A stretch of DNA of 64,000 bases from Beta vulgaris subsp. vulgaris (taxonomy: Eukaryota; Streptophyta; Magnoliopsida; Caryophyllales; Amaranthaceae), in assembly GCF_026745355.1 (NCBI RefSeq), contig NC_079209.1:18770109-18834108 (forward strand), read 5' to 3'. The notes under the pieces were generated by a model. It did no database searches. It was not told the origin of the DNA and worked only from the letters and a program-made list of their open reading frames with translations. Shown here one piece after another: positions 1 to 11,017 of the stretch. A program made the position numbers and the translations under genes. Each line of letters opens with the position of its first letter. Positions within the stretch are counted from its first letter, which is position 1.

Positions 1-15
1 CGATCTTCTGGGTTA

Positions 16-180
16 GTGGCCAGTAGTAGTGGTAAAGGACATGGTAAAAAGAATTTTAAGAAATCTGGAAATTCGAAAGGGGGTCCTAAACCTAATGATG
101 TCTGTAATTACTGTAAGGAAAAGGGGCATTGGAAAAAGGAATGTCATAAAAAGAAGCATCAGGAGAACAAATCTGGGTCT
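16..180 (+). pseudogene. copia gag C-terminus with CCHC zinc knuckle
   Basis: The lysine- and glycine-rich tail of a copia gag holds one zinc knuckle, CX2CX4HX4C, at 103-144 (CNYCKEKGHWKKEC). Gag forms the virus-like particle and the knuckle binds the element's RNA. The start of the gene is outside the window. The frame runs past 180 without matching anything, because the protease continues in another frame from about 183. A frameshift therefore separates gag from pol here. Confidence 0.75.
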
Positions 181-182
181 GG

Positions 183-650
183 TTGCTACAGACCCAGATT
201 TGTTCTCCTGATGATCTTGCTGAGGATGATCTTGCTCTATTTGCTAATGATCAAATACATTGTAGTAATGTGTGGGTTCTTGATTCTGCAGTGTCGTGTC
301 ATATGAGTCCTCGTAGGGAGTGGTTTACTACTTATGAGCAGGTAGATGGGGGTAATATTTCAATGGCTAATAGCGCAGTCTGTAAGACATTTGGAATAGG
401 CTCTATCAAGATCCGGACTCATGATGGTACTTTCTGCACTTTGAAAAATGTTAGGCATGTTCCACATATGACTAAGAATTTGATTTCACTTAGTCTATTA
501 TACAGTAAGGGGTTCAGTTTCAGAGGTGGTGGTGGAGTTGTATATGTTTGCAAGGGCTCAAAGGATGTATTGAAGGGGGGTCAAGTGTGGTACTTTGTAT
601 ATTTTGCAAGGTTCTACTCTCTTAGATTCAACTGCTGTTGCTTCGTCTGA
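183..650 (+). pseudogene. copia aspartic protease fragment
   Basis: Retropepsin region of copia pol, which normally cleaves the Gag-Pol polyprotein. The usual WxLDSGxSxHM block appears as VWVLDSAVSCHMS, with the catalytic Asp codon at 282-284. Alanine replaces the glycine of the DSG triad, which would be expected to inactivate or weaken the enzyme. The downstream block NVRHVPHMTKNLISLSLL is typical of the family. The frame stops near 650, before the GAG-pre-integrase block. Confidence 0.75.
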
Positions 651-663
651 AATTCAGAAAGGG

Positions 664-1305
664 GGTATGACCAAGCTATGACACATGAGACTTGGTCATA
701 TGAGTGAGAGAGGAATGCAAATCCTCTCCAAGGCTGATCTTCTGGGTGGCCATAAGGTCACAAACCTGGAGTTTTGTGAGCATTGTGTTTTTGGGAAATT
801 ACATCGTAGAAAGTTTAATTTCCTAAGGGCATTCATAGAACAAAAGTTACTCTGGATTATATCCATTATGATTGCTGGGGTCCTTCACGCGTGAAGTCTT
901 TGGGAGGTCACATGTATTTTGTTTCTTTCATAGATGATTAGACTTGGTTAATTGTCATGAAGTTAAAAGGTGAAGCTTTCAAGAATTTTAAGTAGTGGAA
1001 GGCATTGGTGGAAAATCAAACTGGGAAGAAGATCAAAAGGCTACGAACTGATAATGGTCAGGAATTTTGTCTGCCTGAGTTCGAAGAGTTCTATAAGAAT
1101 GAAGGGATTACTAGGCATCACACTCTCAGAAATACACCACAGCAGAATGGTGTAGCAGAAAGAATGAATCAGACACTTCTGGAGAGAGCTCGGTGCATGC
1201 TCTCTAATGCTGGCATGACTAGAAGGTTCTAGGGAGAAGTCGTCAGTACAACATGTTATCTGATCAATCGTGGACCTCATTCTGGGATCAATCTCAAAAC
1301 ACCAT
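664..1305 (+). pseudogene. copia GAG-pre-integrase and integrase, broken
   Basis: The GAG-pre-integrase block (MRLGHMSERGM, then CEHCVFGK) holds the His/Cys zinc-binding pattern. An integrase core follows, with LRTDNGQEF and TPQQNGVAERMNQTLLERARCML. Stops at about 892, 939, 993 and 1230 and frame changes break the core. The first catalytic Asp region (the usual DxWGP block) lies near 855-880 and is badly decayed. The intact product would insert the cDNA into the genome. Confidence 0.75.
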
Positions 1306-1310
1306 ATGAG

Positions 1311-2330
1311 ATGTTGTCAGGTAAGCCTGTAGATTACTCAGATATGCGAGTTTTTGGCTGTAATGTTTACTATCATGTGAATGAAGGTAAGTTAGAACCA
1401 AGGGCTAAAAAGGGAGTGTTCGTGGGTTATGGAGATGGAGTAAAGGGTTATATAATTTGGTCTCCGTCTGAGGGAAGGGTTATACTTAGTAGAAATGTTA
1501 TCTTTGATGAAAATTCTATGTTTAATCCTACTGTGACATCCATTGTAGTATCAGATAGTGGTAGTGTTGATAAACAGGTGGAGCAGCAAGTCACTCATGA
1601 TGAGAGTGATGACTATCAACACATTGGTTCTGAAGAACCATCATCTTCCATACCAAGTGAGGAGGCGCCTAGCCTGGCTCGGGAGCGTCCTATACGGACA
1701 AATATTGGGAAACCTCCAAACAAATATGGTTTTGAAGATATGGTAGCTTATGCACCGCAGGTTGCTGAAGAGGTGGATGTTTATGAGCCATCCACATATA
1801 GGGAAGTAGTTACATGTACGAAATCTACCCATTGGCTTGCTGCAATAGGGGAAGAGATGGAATCACTTCATAAGAACGAGACTTGGCAGCTTGTGTCTAA
1901 GCCTTCAGGGAGAAAAAATGTTACTTGTAAATGGGTTTTTAAGAAAAAGGAGGGGATAACATCTGAAGAGGGGGTTAAGTATAAGGCTCGACTGGTTGCA
2001 AGAGGGTTCACACAAAGGGATGGTGTAGACTACAATGATAATTTTTCACCTGTCGTCAGACATACTTCCATCAGGGTGCTACTAGCAATAGTTGCACATC
2101 AGGATTTTGAGCTTGAGCAGCTAGATGTAAAAACAACTTTCTTACATGGAGAGTTGGAGGAGGAAATATATATGGCTCAACCAGATGGGTTCCAGGTTCC
2201 GGGAAAGGAAAACAGTGTTTGCAAGTTGAAGAAGTCCTTATATGGGCTAAAGCAGTCTCCAAGGCAATGGTACAAGAAGTTTGATAGCTGTATGATGGAG
2301 CTAGGCTATAACAGGAGTTCATATGATTAA
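1311..2330 (+). pseudogene. copia integrase tail and reverse transcriptase, YVDD region deleted
   Basis: A 339-codon open stretch. The first third is the integrase C-terminus (PYEMLSGKPVDYSDMRVFGC, then VFVGYGDGVKGY). An acidic linker follows. The RT begins near residue 150 (ESLHKNETWQLV, CKWVFKKK, KARLVARGFTQ, QLDVKTTFLHGELEEEIYM, SLYGLKQSPRQWYKKF). It ends at RSSYD. The YVDD active-site segment expected about 25 residues later is absent and sequence resumes near 2350, so a deletion removed the polymerase centre. Confidence 0.85.
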
Positions 2331-2344
2331 TGGGACTTAAGTCG

Positions 2345-3222
2345 GATGTTTAGAGATTGAATGAACTTCTCAGTGCTGAATTTGAGATGAAGTATTTTGG
2401 TGCAGCATTTGGGTATGGAGATTTATAGGGAGAGGGCTCAGGAGAAATTTTTCTTGTCATAGAAAGGTTATATTGAGAAGATATCGTCAAGGTTTGGCAT
2501 GTCAACATCAAAACCTATAGATACTCCAAGTGCTTCAAATAGTCACTTGTCTGTAGCTTTTGCACCTAAGTCTGTTGAGGAGAAGGAGTACATGAGTCGG
2601 GTTCCGTATGCTAGTGTAGTAGGGAGCTTGATGATGCAGTCAGTGTGGTTAGTAGGTTCATGAGTGATCCTAGTAAGGACCATTGGCAGGCAGTCAAGAG
2701 GATCTTTCGGTATCTTAGAGGTACGTCAGATATTGGTCTCATCTATGGAGGTGATATGGCATGTTTAGTTGCAGGATATTCTGATTCTGATTATGCTGGA
2801 GATGTGGATGGTAGAAGATCTATGACTGGTTATGTGTTCACTCTTGGTGGTTCTGTGGTAAGTTGGAAAGCAACTTTGCAGCCTAATACTGTAACTTTGT
2901 CTACTACTGAGGCAGAGTATATGGCCTTGACGGAAGTAGCTAATGAGGGAATCTGGTTAAAAGGGTTGATCAGTGATTTGGGTCTACATCATGATCAGGA
3001 AACTGTGTATTGCGACAACTTAAGTGCGATATGTATGGCCAAGGATCAAGTCCATCATGAGAGGACTAAACACATTGATGTCAGGTATCATTTTCTGAGA
3101 AGTGAGACAAGGATTAAGGTGAAGAAGGTAGGAACTGCTGATAAACCTGCTGATATTTCACCAAGCCGGTTCCGCAGAATAAGTTTCAACATTATTTGGA
3201 CTTACTCAATGTCCTTGGCCCG
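2345..3222 (+). pseudogene. copia RT thumb and RNase H
   Basis: From 2345 to 2640 the RT thumb/connection can be read across several frames (FEMKYFG, SRFGMSTSKPIDTP). From 2645 a 190-residue open stretch is copia RNase H: GYSDSDYAGDVDGRRSMTGY, STTEAEYMAL, YCDNLSAI, HIDVRYHFLR. The acidic catalytic residues (D, E, D) are visible. The final residues (LDLLNV) are out of frame near 3196, and LINE sequence begins a few bases later. The enzyme would remove the RNA template during reverse transcription. Confidence 0.85.
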
Positions 3223-3243
3223 TCTTCTTCCCCTGGGAAGAAA

Positions 3244-4340
3244 ATGAAATCAGTAGATGAAGTGACTGGAGTGGATGCGATAAAGATTTCGAGTTCAATC
3301 AAAGAAAAGGAAGTGGCTGAGGACATGGAGGTTAATGAGGTGGTTAATGAGGATACTGTCCAGGGATCAATGACAACAATGAGTAATCAGAAATCGACGG
3401 CGAAGGCAGTTCTATCGGATTGGCTAAACGTAATGAGGAGTGGAGATGTTGTTCCAGAACCAGCAAAACGATTGTCCTGGGTTGATGAAGCTGAGGGAGG
3501 TCAAGTTAGTAATCTGATTATTAATATTGTTGTTATTGATGGTGATGATATAAAAGAAGAAGTAGAGTATTGCTCTTCAGCTGTTGTCTGTCATGTATTG
3601 GGGGCTAATCCTCCTTTCAATGTCATGGATGGATATTTTCGGAGGATTTGGGGTAAGCTTGGGATAGATAAGATTGCGGTGGTCAACAAGGGAGTTTTTC
3701 TTGTTAGATTCAATACTGTAGAAGCCAGTTTAAAGGTAACAACAGAAGGTTACCAATTCTTTGATCAAAAACCACTCATAACAAGACTCGGGGACCCTGA
3801 TATGCCTATGGAGAAAACTAATGTGGATATGGTGCCAATATGGATTAAAATGGCAGGGTTGCCAATTAAATACTAGGGGGAAAGAAGCTTGTTTAAAATT
3901 GCTGGATTAATTGGACGCGCTGTTAAAATGGATGAGGCAACAAAGGCTAAGGATCGTTTGAGCTATGCGAGATTTATGGTTGAGGTCTCTATGAAGCAAC
4001 AGTTGCCACACTCTATAAGCTTTTGCAATGAGTATGGGAAGATGGTGGAGCAAAAAATAGAGTATGAGTGGAGACCAGTGGTGTGTAAAAAATGCTCTGG
4101 AGTAGGGCATAATGAAGATGATTGTAGGAAAGGAATTGGGAAGAAAGTTTGGATACAGAAGAAGAAAGTTGTAATAGATCAAGAAGGCTCCACAGCAAGT
4201 GCAGGCAGAGGTGGTGCCCATCCATAATCCATTCAATGCTCTATTGGATGATGCGGCAGAAGTTGGTGAGGATAATGTTGAGAAGGCAGTAGAAGGTGAC
4301 AAGGGGGGGGGGGGAGGACTGAGGACAGCTTGAAGAATAT
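3244..4340 (+). pseudogene. LINE ORF1 (DUF4283-like, CCHC zinc knuckle)
   Basis: ORF1 of plant L1 elements encodes an RNA-binding protein. The first ATG after the boundary is at 3244. An acidic N-terminal part leads into a DUF4283-like region at about 3580-3880 (NPPFNVMDGYFRRIWGKLGI, VFLVRFNT, MVPIWIKMAGLPIKY). A TAG stop at 3874-3876 interrupts it. It resumes with LIGRAVKMD and a zinc knuckle CX2CX4HX4C at 4084-4125. Near 4200 the C-terminal frame shifts by one base (HNPFNALLDD reads in another frame) and then enters a run of Gs at about 4306-4316. Confidence 0.8.
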
Positions 4341-4387
4341 GGAGATCATGAGTGCACAGGGGCAGGGGATGGTCACCCCTAGTCCTA

Positions 4388-5500
4388 ATGGATAATATAT
4401 TAGCATGGAATATAAGGGGGCTGAATAACTGTGTCAAACAACAAGAAGTGAGAAAGTTCATTATCTCTCACAATGTAAAGTTATTTAGCCTCCTTGAGAC
4501 TAGGGTAAAGACACCAAAAATGGGTCAAGATTACACAAACTTATGCCCAGGTTGGTGCTTTACTCATAACAACTCGTGTCATAATAATGGTAGAATAGTA
4601 GTTGGTTGGTGGCCTGGGTCATATCAGGTAAACATTAGATTGATGAATAGTCAGTTTATTCACTGTGAGATTAAACCTACACAAGGGGTTAGCGAGTTCA
4701 ACTGTACCTTTGTGTATGGTTTTAATGATCAGATGAGTAGGGGAGAGCTATGGAAGGGGTTGAGAATGATTGCTAGCAATTGTAGAGGTCCTTGGGTGGT
4801 GATGGGAGATTTCAATGCTCTCTCTAGTGTGGAAGATAGAATTGGAGCTGCTGTGAGAGTTGGAGAGATTGCTCCTATGTTGAGTTGCATTAATGACTAT
4901 GGGCTAGCTGATATTAAAGCAACTGAGAGACATTTCACATGGAATAACAAGCAAGATGGTTTGGCTAGAGTGTATTCTAGGATTGATAGAGGTTTAGCTA
5001 CTACTTCATGGATGGAAACTTTTGAGCTGGCAGAGGTTGTGTTCCTACCTGAAGGGAACTTTGATTATGCACCTGCCTTGCTGAGCTTCTATCCTGAAAT
5101 ACAGCAAAAGCAGCCTTTTAGATTCTGTAACTATTGGTGCAATTACCTTGAGACATTGGAAGCTATACAGAAAGCTTGGAGACTGAATGTTGATGGCAGT
5201 CTGATGTTTCGAGTGGTGGAGAAAATTAAAGAAGTAAAGAAGGAGCTTAGAGCGTTGAAGCTGAAGGGGTTTGAAGATGTGGAGTGTACTGAGCTGAGGA
5301 CTAGAGCAGAGCTAGAGAGTATACATCATGAGCTCTATGCTAATCCTAGTGATGCTTCCATCAGTAGTAGAGAGAAAGAAGCTAGAGAGAAGCATAGGAA
5401 TGCTCAAAGGAATCTGAATGCTATGCTGCAGCAAAGAGCAAAGATCACATGGCTCAAATGTGGAGACGAAAATACAAAGGGCTTTTATCAGGCCATTTAA
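4388..5500 (+). pseudogene. LINE ORF2 part 1: apurinic-like endonuclease
   Basis: Endonuclease/exonuclease/phosphatase-fold domain that would nick target DNA for target-primed reverse transcription. ATG 4388 is chosen because LAWNIRGLN, the normal N-terminus, follows at once. Further motifs are LLETRV (catalytic Glu), GPWVVMGDFNAL near 4795-4820, FTWNNKQ and RIDRGL. The final SDH motif should follow LPEG but reads FDY at 5059-5067, so the catalytic His is replaced by Tyr. The domain continues into the inter-domain helical region and stops at 5498-5500. Confidence 0.85.
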
Positions 5501-6831
5501 GCAAGAAGAAGCAGGAACAAAGTTCATGCCATTCACAATAATGCAGGGGAGTGGGTGAATACCTAAGAGAAGGTAAATGAAGCATTTTTTGATTTTTACA
5601 AAACTCTTTTCTCTGCCAAGCAACAGGATAAACCAGTATATGAACTGTTGTTAAGTAAAGGGAAGAAGCTTAATGAGGATCATATCAGACTGCTGAATTG
5701 TCCATTTACTAAGGAAGATGTAAGGAGAGTAATTTTCAATATTCCAGATGATAAAGCACCTGGTGCTGATGGAATGAATATTTGCTTCTTTAAACATAGC
5801 TGGGGGATTATTGGAGATGATGTTGCTACTGCTGTTCTGGATTTTTTTTAAGACTGGTCAATTACTTAAGGTGATTAATGTTACCACTCTCACAATGGTC
5901 CCTAAGGTACAATGCCCTACAAATGTCTCTGAGTACAGACCCATTGCTTGTTGCTCAGTACTGTACAAATGTATTACAAAGCTTATGAGTGAAAAGCTTA
6001 ATAGAGTGTTGCCAGACATTATTTCTCCTAGTCAAGGAGCATTTGTTTCAGGGAGAAGTATTGTTCATAATGTGATGTTGTGCCAGGACTTAGTTAAGTC
6101 TTATAAAAGAAGGGGGTATAGGCCTTGCTGTATGATGAAACTTGATCTCAAGAAGGCTTATGACACTGTTAACTGGCAGTTTTTACAACAAATGCTTGAA
6201 GGAATGGGATTTCCAAGGCTTATGGTGCAGCAAATTATGAACTGTGTGACTACCCCAAGATTTTCAATCATGGTTAATGGAGCTCCTACAGGTTTTTTTT
6301 TAAGCTCAAAGGGGTTTAAGGCAGGGGGACCCTATGTCCCCCCTCCTATTTGCACTCTGTATGGATTACCTAGACAGAATTCTGAAGTATGTTGGTGAAC
6401 AAGAAGGGTTTAAGTACCATACCAGGTGTAGAAACATGAAGCTAACCCATTTATGTTTTGCAGATGACCTTCTCCTTTTCTGTAATGGAGATTTCAGGTC
6501 TATCTACACCTTGTTGCAAGGTTTTGAAATGTTCTCTCATGCCTCTGGGTTAGAGGTTAATAAGAACAAGTCAGAAATTTATTTTGCAGCAATGAAAGCT
6601 CATGAATTTAAAAGAGTCACTAATGTTAGTGGATTCAAGGTGGGTAATCTCCCCTTCAGGTACCTTGGAGTTCCCATAGCAACCACTAAACTAAAAGTTG
6701 GTGACAGCCAGTTGATGATTGAGAGAATGGTCAGTAGAGTGAGAGTATGGAGTACTAGACATCTCTCTCTAGCAGCTAGAAGTCAGCTTGTAAATAGTGT
6801 GTTGATGAGTATTCATGTTTATTGGGGGTAA
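5501..6831 (+). pseudogene. LINE ORF2 part 2: reverse transcriptase, three frames
   Basis: The RT domain follows the endonuclease after a stop codon. Visible blocks are [11 protein letters not shown] (5746-5778), YRPIACCSVLYKCITKLM, SQGAFVSGRSI, KLDLKKAYDTVNW, a damaged GxRQGDPLSP block around 6300-6345, LTHLCFADDLLLF with catalytic FADD at 6457-6468, and LPFRYLGVPI. One frameshift lies near 5845 (T8 run) and another near 6335. The reading frame ends at 6829-6831. Confidence 0.9.
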
Positions 6832-7848
6832 ATTTTTTGTAATTCCAAAAGCTGTGTTGAAAGAAGTCAATAGCATTTGTAGGTGCTTTCTTTGGAGTGG
6901 GACTCATAATGCTACAAACCCTGGTGTAGTGAAATGGGCAAACCTGTGTAATTCAAAGAGTACAGGGGGGGCTTAGAATAAGAAACACAGATCAGTGGAA
7001 CTTAGTGGCTATTAGCAAGTTGGCTTGGAGTGTTGCTATGAAAAAAGATAACTTGTGGGTGAAGTGGGTGAGTGAAATTTATGTTAAGGAAGCAAAATGA
7101 GAGAGTTATGTGGCCCCCACCAATGCTAGTTGGGCTTGGAAATACAACTGTGAGGCCAAAAATACTCTCACCCAGAAATTGAGTAGTGCAGCTTGGATGA
7201 CAGATGATGCATTTAGCATCAAGAAATATTACAAGGAGCTCATGAGAGATGAAGTAAAAGTTCAATGGAGCAGGATGGTTTACAATAGGTTCTCCCTTCC
7301 CAAGCATAGAATGATTATGTGGCTTGCTGTCCAAAATAGACTCAAGACTAAAGACAGGTTGCTGATGATGCGCATTTGCAGTGATGATACGTGCACAATT
7401 TGTGGGCAGGGGATTGAGACTATTGATCACCTTATGTTCAGGTGTATCTATAGTAAGCAATGCATAGAAAAGGTTATGGAATGGCTGGGGCTTCAATGGT
7501 ACAACAGAAGTTTAAGGCAACTCTGCCAGTGGACTAGATGCAGATATAAAGGTACGAAGATTCAAAGGAATGTGGTGATTGCTTCAATAGCTACAACAGC
7601 TTATCACATATGGAGGATCAGAAACATAGCCTACTGGGAGTCTTCAGTGCAAAGGATAGAGAAAACTGTGCAGGAGATCAAGTATACTGTAAAGCATAGG
7701 AGCTGCAACTTTTAAGCTCTAAAGCTACGAATAGAGATAGAGAATGGATTGAAAGCTTGTAATTCTGGGCATGTCCAGTTAGTTTGATATGATTGCTTTG
7801 CAATCTTAGGTTGTTTGTTTGCGTTGGGCTCTAATATTACTTAATTTT
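6832..7848 (+). pseudogene. LINE ORF2 part 3: zf-RVT domain and 3' UTR
   Basis: From 6832 to 7110 the linker can be read only across frames (NALQTLV, GGLRIRN). From 7110 to 7715 an open stretch carries the zinc-binding domain typical of plant L1 ORF2 (zf-RVT): YYKELM, FSLPKHRMIMWLAVQNRLKT, then CTICGQGIETIDHLMFRC. The natural stop is at 7713-7715. The rest, to the poly(A), is 3' UTR. Confidence 0.8.
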
Positions 7849-7860
7849 AAAAAAAAAAAA
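7849..7860 (+). other. LINE poly(A) tail
   Basis: Twelve A residues end the LINE. The next bases return to copia text: a tail of pol followed by a stop at about 7872-7875, then the copia 3' untranslated region. Confidence 0.8.
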
Positions 7861-8018
7861 TGTTCGTGATTGTTAATTTCCCTCTTGGTGCAATTCTGGG
7901 GTCCTTAGGGGCTAATCTGGTTTGGTTGTCTTTTGGGACAAATCTGGTTGAAGGGAGATTCTGGGCGTTGTGATCAATGCGTCTGTTTTTGGGTTTTATG
8001 GTAAGAGGATTCAAGTCA

Positions 8019-8029
8019 AGGTGGAGATT
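8019..8029 (+). other. polypurine tract of the copia element
   Basis: The purine-rich run aaggtggagat lies immediately before the first TG of the LTR, as expected for the plus-strand primer of a copia element. Confidence 0.6.
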
Positions 8030-8471
8030 TGTGAAAATATGCCTTGAATCATTATAGTAGAGCTATCTAGGATTTGGCGATTCGCGTTCTTCAGCACGAG
8101 TCGCGACCAAGTTGCCGAGAACGGACCGCGACTCGCGGCAGGCACTGCGACTCGCGGCAGGCACCACGACTCGCGGCAGGCACCGCGACTCGCGGCCAGT
8201 TTTGTGACTCGCGGTTTTATGGATTTTTTTCGATACGCGTTTTTCATTAAGCGTTATTAGACGGGTTACGTTTTTATTTGACCTAGTGTCGTTTATTCGA
8301 CTAAGATAGCATATATAACATCTGTAACTCTGTTTTCCTCATATCATCATCAATAAAATATTCTCTCTCTCTGCCGTGGGTGTAGCCAAATTGGTGAACC
8401 ACGTAACTCTGTTGTCTGTTTTTATTATTTTTGCATTCGTTATTTGTTTCTCTCTCACGTCCGTTATAGCA
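8030..8471 (+). repeat. 3' LTR of the copia element (442 bp)
   Basis: It starts TGTGAAAATATG after the purine tract and ends TTATAGCA. It contains a TATA box at 8312-8318 (TATATAA), a polyadenylation signal AATAAA at 8352-8357 and a CT run. The 5' half holds a GC-rich 19-bp tandem array. The 5' LTR is outside the window, so the ends are inferred from TG...CA and the purine tract. Confidence 0.65.
8129..8214 (+). repeat. 19-bp CpG-rich tandem repeat inside LTR U3
   Basis: Three full copies of cgactcgcggcaggcac plus two variable bases are followed by two partial copies (8188-8199 and 8205-8214). The repeat lies about 100 bp upstream of the TATA box. It is far more GC-rich than the surrounding sequence. 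Confidence 0.85.
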
Positions 8472-10626
8472 TAATGGAAGTGAAGAAGTAGATGAAAGAG
8501 GATTAAAAAGTGGGAGTACGAACAGCGGAAGTAAAAAAAAAAGTAGAGGGGAAAGGGGGATTAGAAAGAGGGAGTACAAACAAAGCAGCTCGTCCCGATC
8601 CCAACCGTTCATTATCCTCCCATTTGTCTTCCTTGTGATTTGTAATTGTCATGTTCATACTAAGGCAAAAATAGCGGTCTTCGGACTATCTACTCTTTTG
8701 TCCCCTTGTGGATACCTACTTTTGTTTCACCATTTTAGCGCTTAAACTATTTTTTTTTTCCGGGCTATGTTTCGGGCCAGTTACAATAAACAAATATGTT
8801 ATTATCTTTAAATTTCATAATTTAATTTGCTATTTTTCATATTTTTTGTCCATTAAGAAATTGAAAAATTCACGTCACGACGTGATAAGTAAAAAAAATT
8901 CAAAGGTTTGAGATTGAAAACAATATCTTAAAAGGAATTGTGGTAAGAGAATATGACATTGATATTCTCTTGTAAGTTATGTAATAAGAGTACGTATACA
9001 CTTGTTTAAGTCTTTTGAGTTAATTAGAATTATTACAAGACATAATCATATTGTATTTGAAACATTAGACAACAAAGTCATAGTGTAGTGATGGTTAAAT
9101 TCATACTTTTCATTTCAAAGGTCATGTGTTCGATATCTTGTATATACACACTTTTTTAAGAGTGAGGAGTACACGTAGACATAAAACATTTGCATTACAA
9201 ATTTGAGTAAAGTGTCACGTAACACATAGACTTTCTTTTGCACGTCTTTCAATATATTTATATATATCATATTCCATGCGCATGATAATTAGTTAACGAA
9301 GAAGCAAAACTATGATATGCTCTTCATTTTAATCCAATTAAATATAGTAGTATAAAAGGCTTTATATAGGACTAATACTAACTAGCAATCTATAATCTAG
9401 GAACGTGAGAAATTAGTAGGTAAATACACTCCACTATCTCCCAACGATGTTCCACTAATTAAACACATGCCTTTTGACTTTACAAAACTATTTTGAATCA
9501 ATAATCCAACATTGTTAGAACATGCAACAAAAGTAATGAATTATGTTCTTAATTTCTAGTGCCAATAAGTGAAATGTCAGTAAAAGAGTGGTTTAAAAAA
9601 AGAGTTGGTGATTACTGGGATATTAGATAGATGTTAGCAGTTAATTTTCCTAACCATTGTCGTGGGATATGAATATGATTGCTGAATTCTAATATTTAAT
9701 TATGCTTGATTTCTATATAGATTTAGTCTTGTATGGACCTGATCCACACTAATGTACTTTGATTTTGAGTAGTAGAACATATTCTGGTTATGCTTCTTTC
9801 CCTTGCAAGTTTGAACTCAATTAAGTGTGAAGTCATTCTTGCTCTTGATTATCCATGGGTTATTCTACGTGTTTCAAGAGGCATTTACCCCTTTGTTGTT
9901 GAAGCAATCAATAATCATTGGACTGATTAGCCAGGATCATTGGCTATATCGTATAGTTTTCAATCCTTCCACGCACCAGATTTCACGGTTTGCTATTAAT
10001 ATAGTTTTTATTTACTTTTTGCTCTTCGACACTGTTGGTATTAGTTTATCCAAGAGTATGTTGAAAAATGGAAAATAATATAAGAAGGAAATTTTTAAAA
10101 TAGATCCCGTCATTAGTCTTCACAATGTCAATTCGTGACTTTGACCCATACATTGATACATGTTTTATTTGGAACAATTCGAGGTATTCCCCGAGCCCAA
10201 AAATTACTTTCTATTTATTTGCTGATCGGACACTACCTAGTTAATTACAAACCAATATGATGGGTGATGAAAATGACGGGCGAAGAATGCATTTATGGGA
10301 TTAGGTCTTTGCATTGAAGTCCTGTGCATATTTCAGCATCATTTGATGGTTCCATCGGGGCTACATGCATCATATTGCATTTGGGTGGTCCCAAACAAAA
10401 TAGAGGTTTCCTTATGAGTTTGATATGTACTTTCCTGTGCTTGTTTATTTAAGTGAATATACTTAACATTCTCTACATGAAAGTCGATGTTTTATTATTG
10501 CTTAGATTCTTTTTGGTTTATGCTTTAGGAGCCTATATCTAAGAAACATTCATTGGAAAAAAATATTGTGGTAATAGTAAAACAACAAGCAAGTACCCCT
10601 TTACCAACCCTTTTCTTTAAGTAAAA
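8472..10626. other. non-coding AT-rich interval
   Basis: No gene is recognised. A purine-rich stretch at 8472-8580 follows the LTR, and the rest is AT-rich. A possible coding relic at 9829-9925 reads CEVILALDYPWVILRVSRGI on the + strand and is then stopped. I cannot assign it to a family. Confidence 0.6.
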
Positions 10627-11017
10627 GTATTGGGTCAGACCGTCTGACCCAATATGTTTCGTCGGACGAAATCGCGATAACGGTACCGCTGCTCCTTCTT
10701 CGTCTTCTTCCTCCGCCCGCCGCCGCCGCGCCGCTGGACAACACTTGAAAACATTCTAGAGGTAAAAAACACGAGTATAACTACCTTTGAGAGGCCATGA
10801 AGATGTTGTCAACAACAAGGGAGAAGAAAACCTTAGCGTAGAAAAAGATCGAGCCATTGAATGTATATAGTTTTGTTATACTTTTGATCTAACAAAGAAG
10901 AAAGAAATCAGCTAAGAGGAATGAAGAAGAAGGAGAAAGTGAGAGGAAAGCAGAGGTCAGTGTTTTTTTTAATATTAGTTAGTTGTTAAATGAAAGAATA
11001 ATAAAACTAAGAATCCC

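Larger units (their letters stand above)
3223..7860 (+). mobile_element. L1-type non-LTR retrotransposon (LINE), about 4.6 kb
   Basis: A full-length-looking plant L1: ORF1 with DUF4283-like region and zinc knuckle, ORF2 with endonuclease, RT and C-terminal zinc-finger domain, 3' UTR, and a 12-A tail at 7849-7860. It lies in the last codons of the copia pol. The 5' boundary is placed near 3205-3225, where copia text ends. A clean target duplication is not visible; the two flanks share only a weak match starting tgt(c/t)c. It carries stops, frameshifts and an 11-G run. Confidence 0.85.
1..8471 (+). mobile_element. Ty1/copia LTR retrotransposon, 5' end outside window, hosting a LINE
   Basis: The copia domain order is visible on the + strand: gag zinc knuckle, protease, GAG-pre-integrase and integrase, RT, RNase H. 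A purine tract and one 3' LTR follow. The 5' LTR and most of gag lie left of the window. An L1 LINE occupies about 3223-7860. Copia coding text resumes after its poly(A) with the expected last residues of pol and a stop at about 7874. All coding parts carry stops and frameshifts, so the element is dead. Confidence 0.85.
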
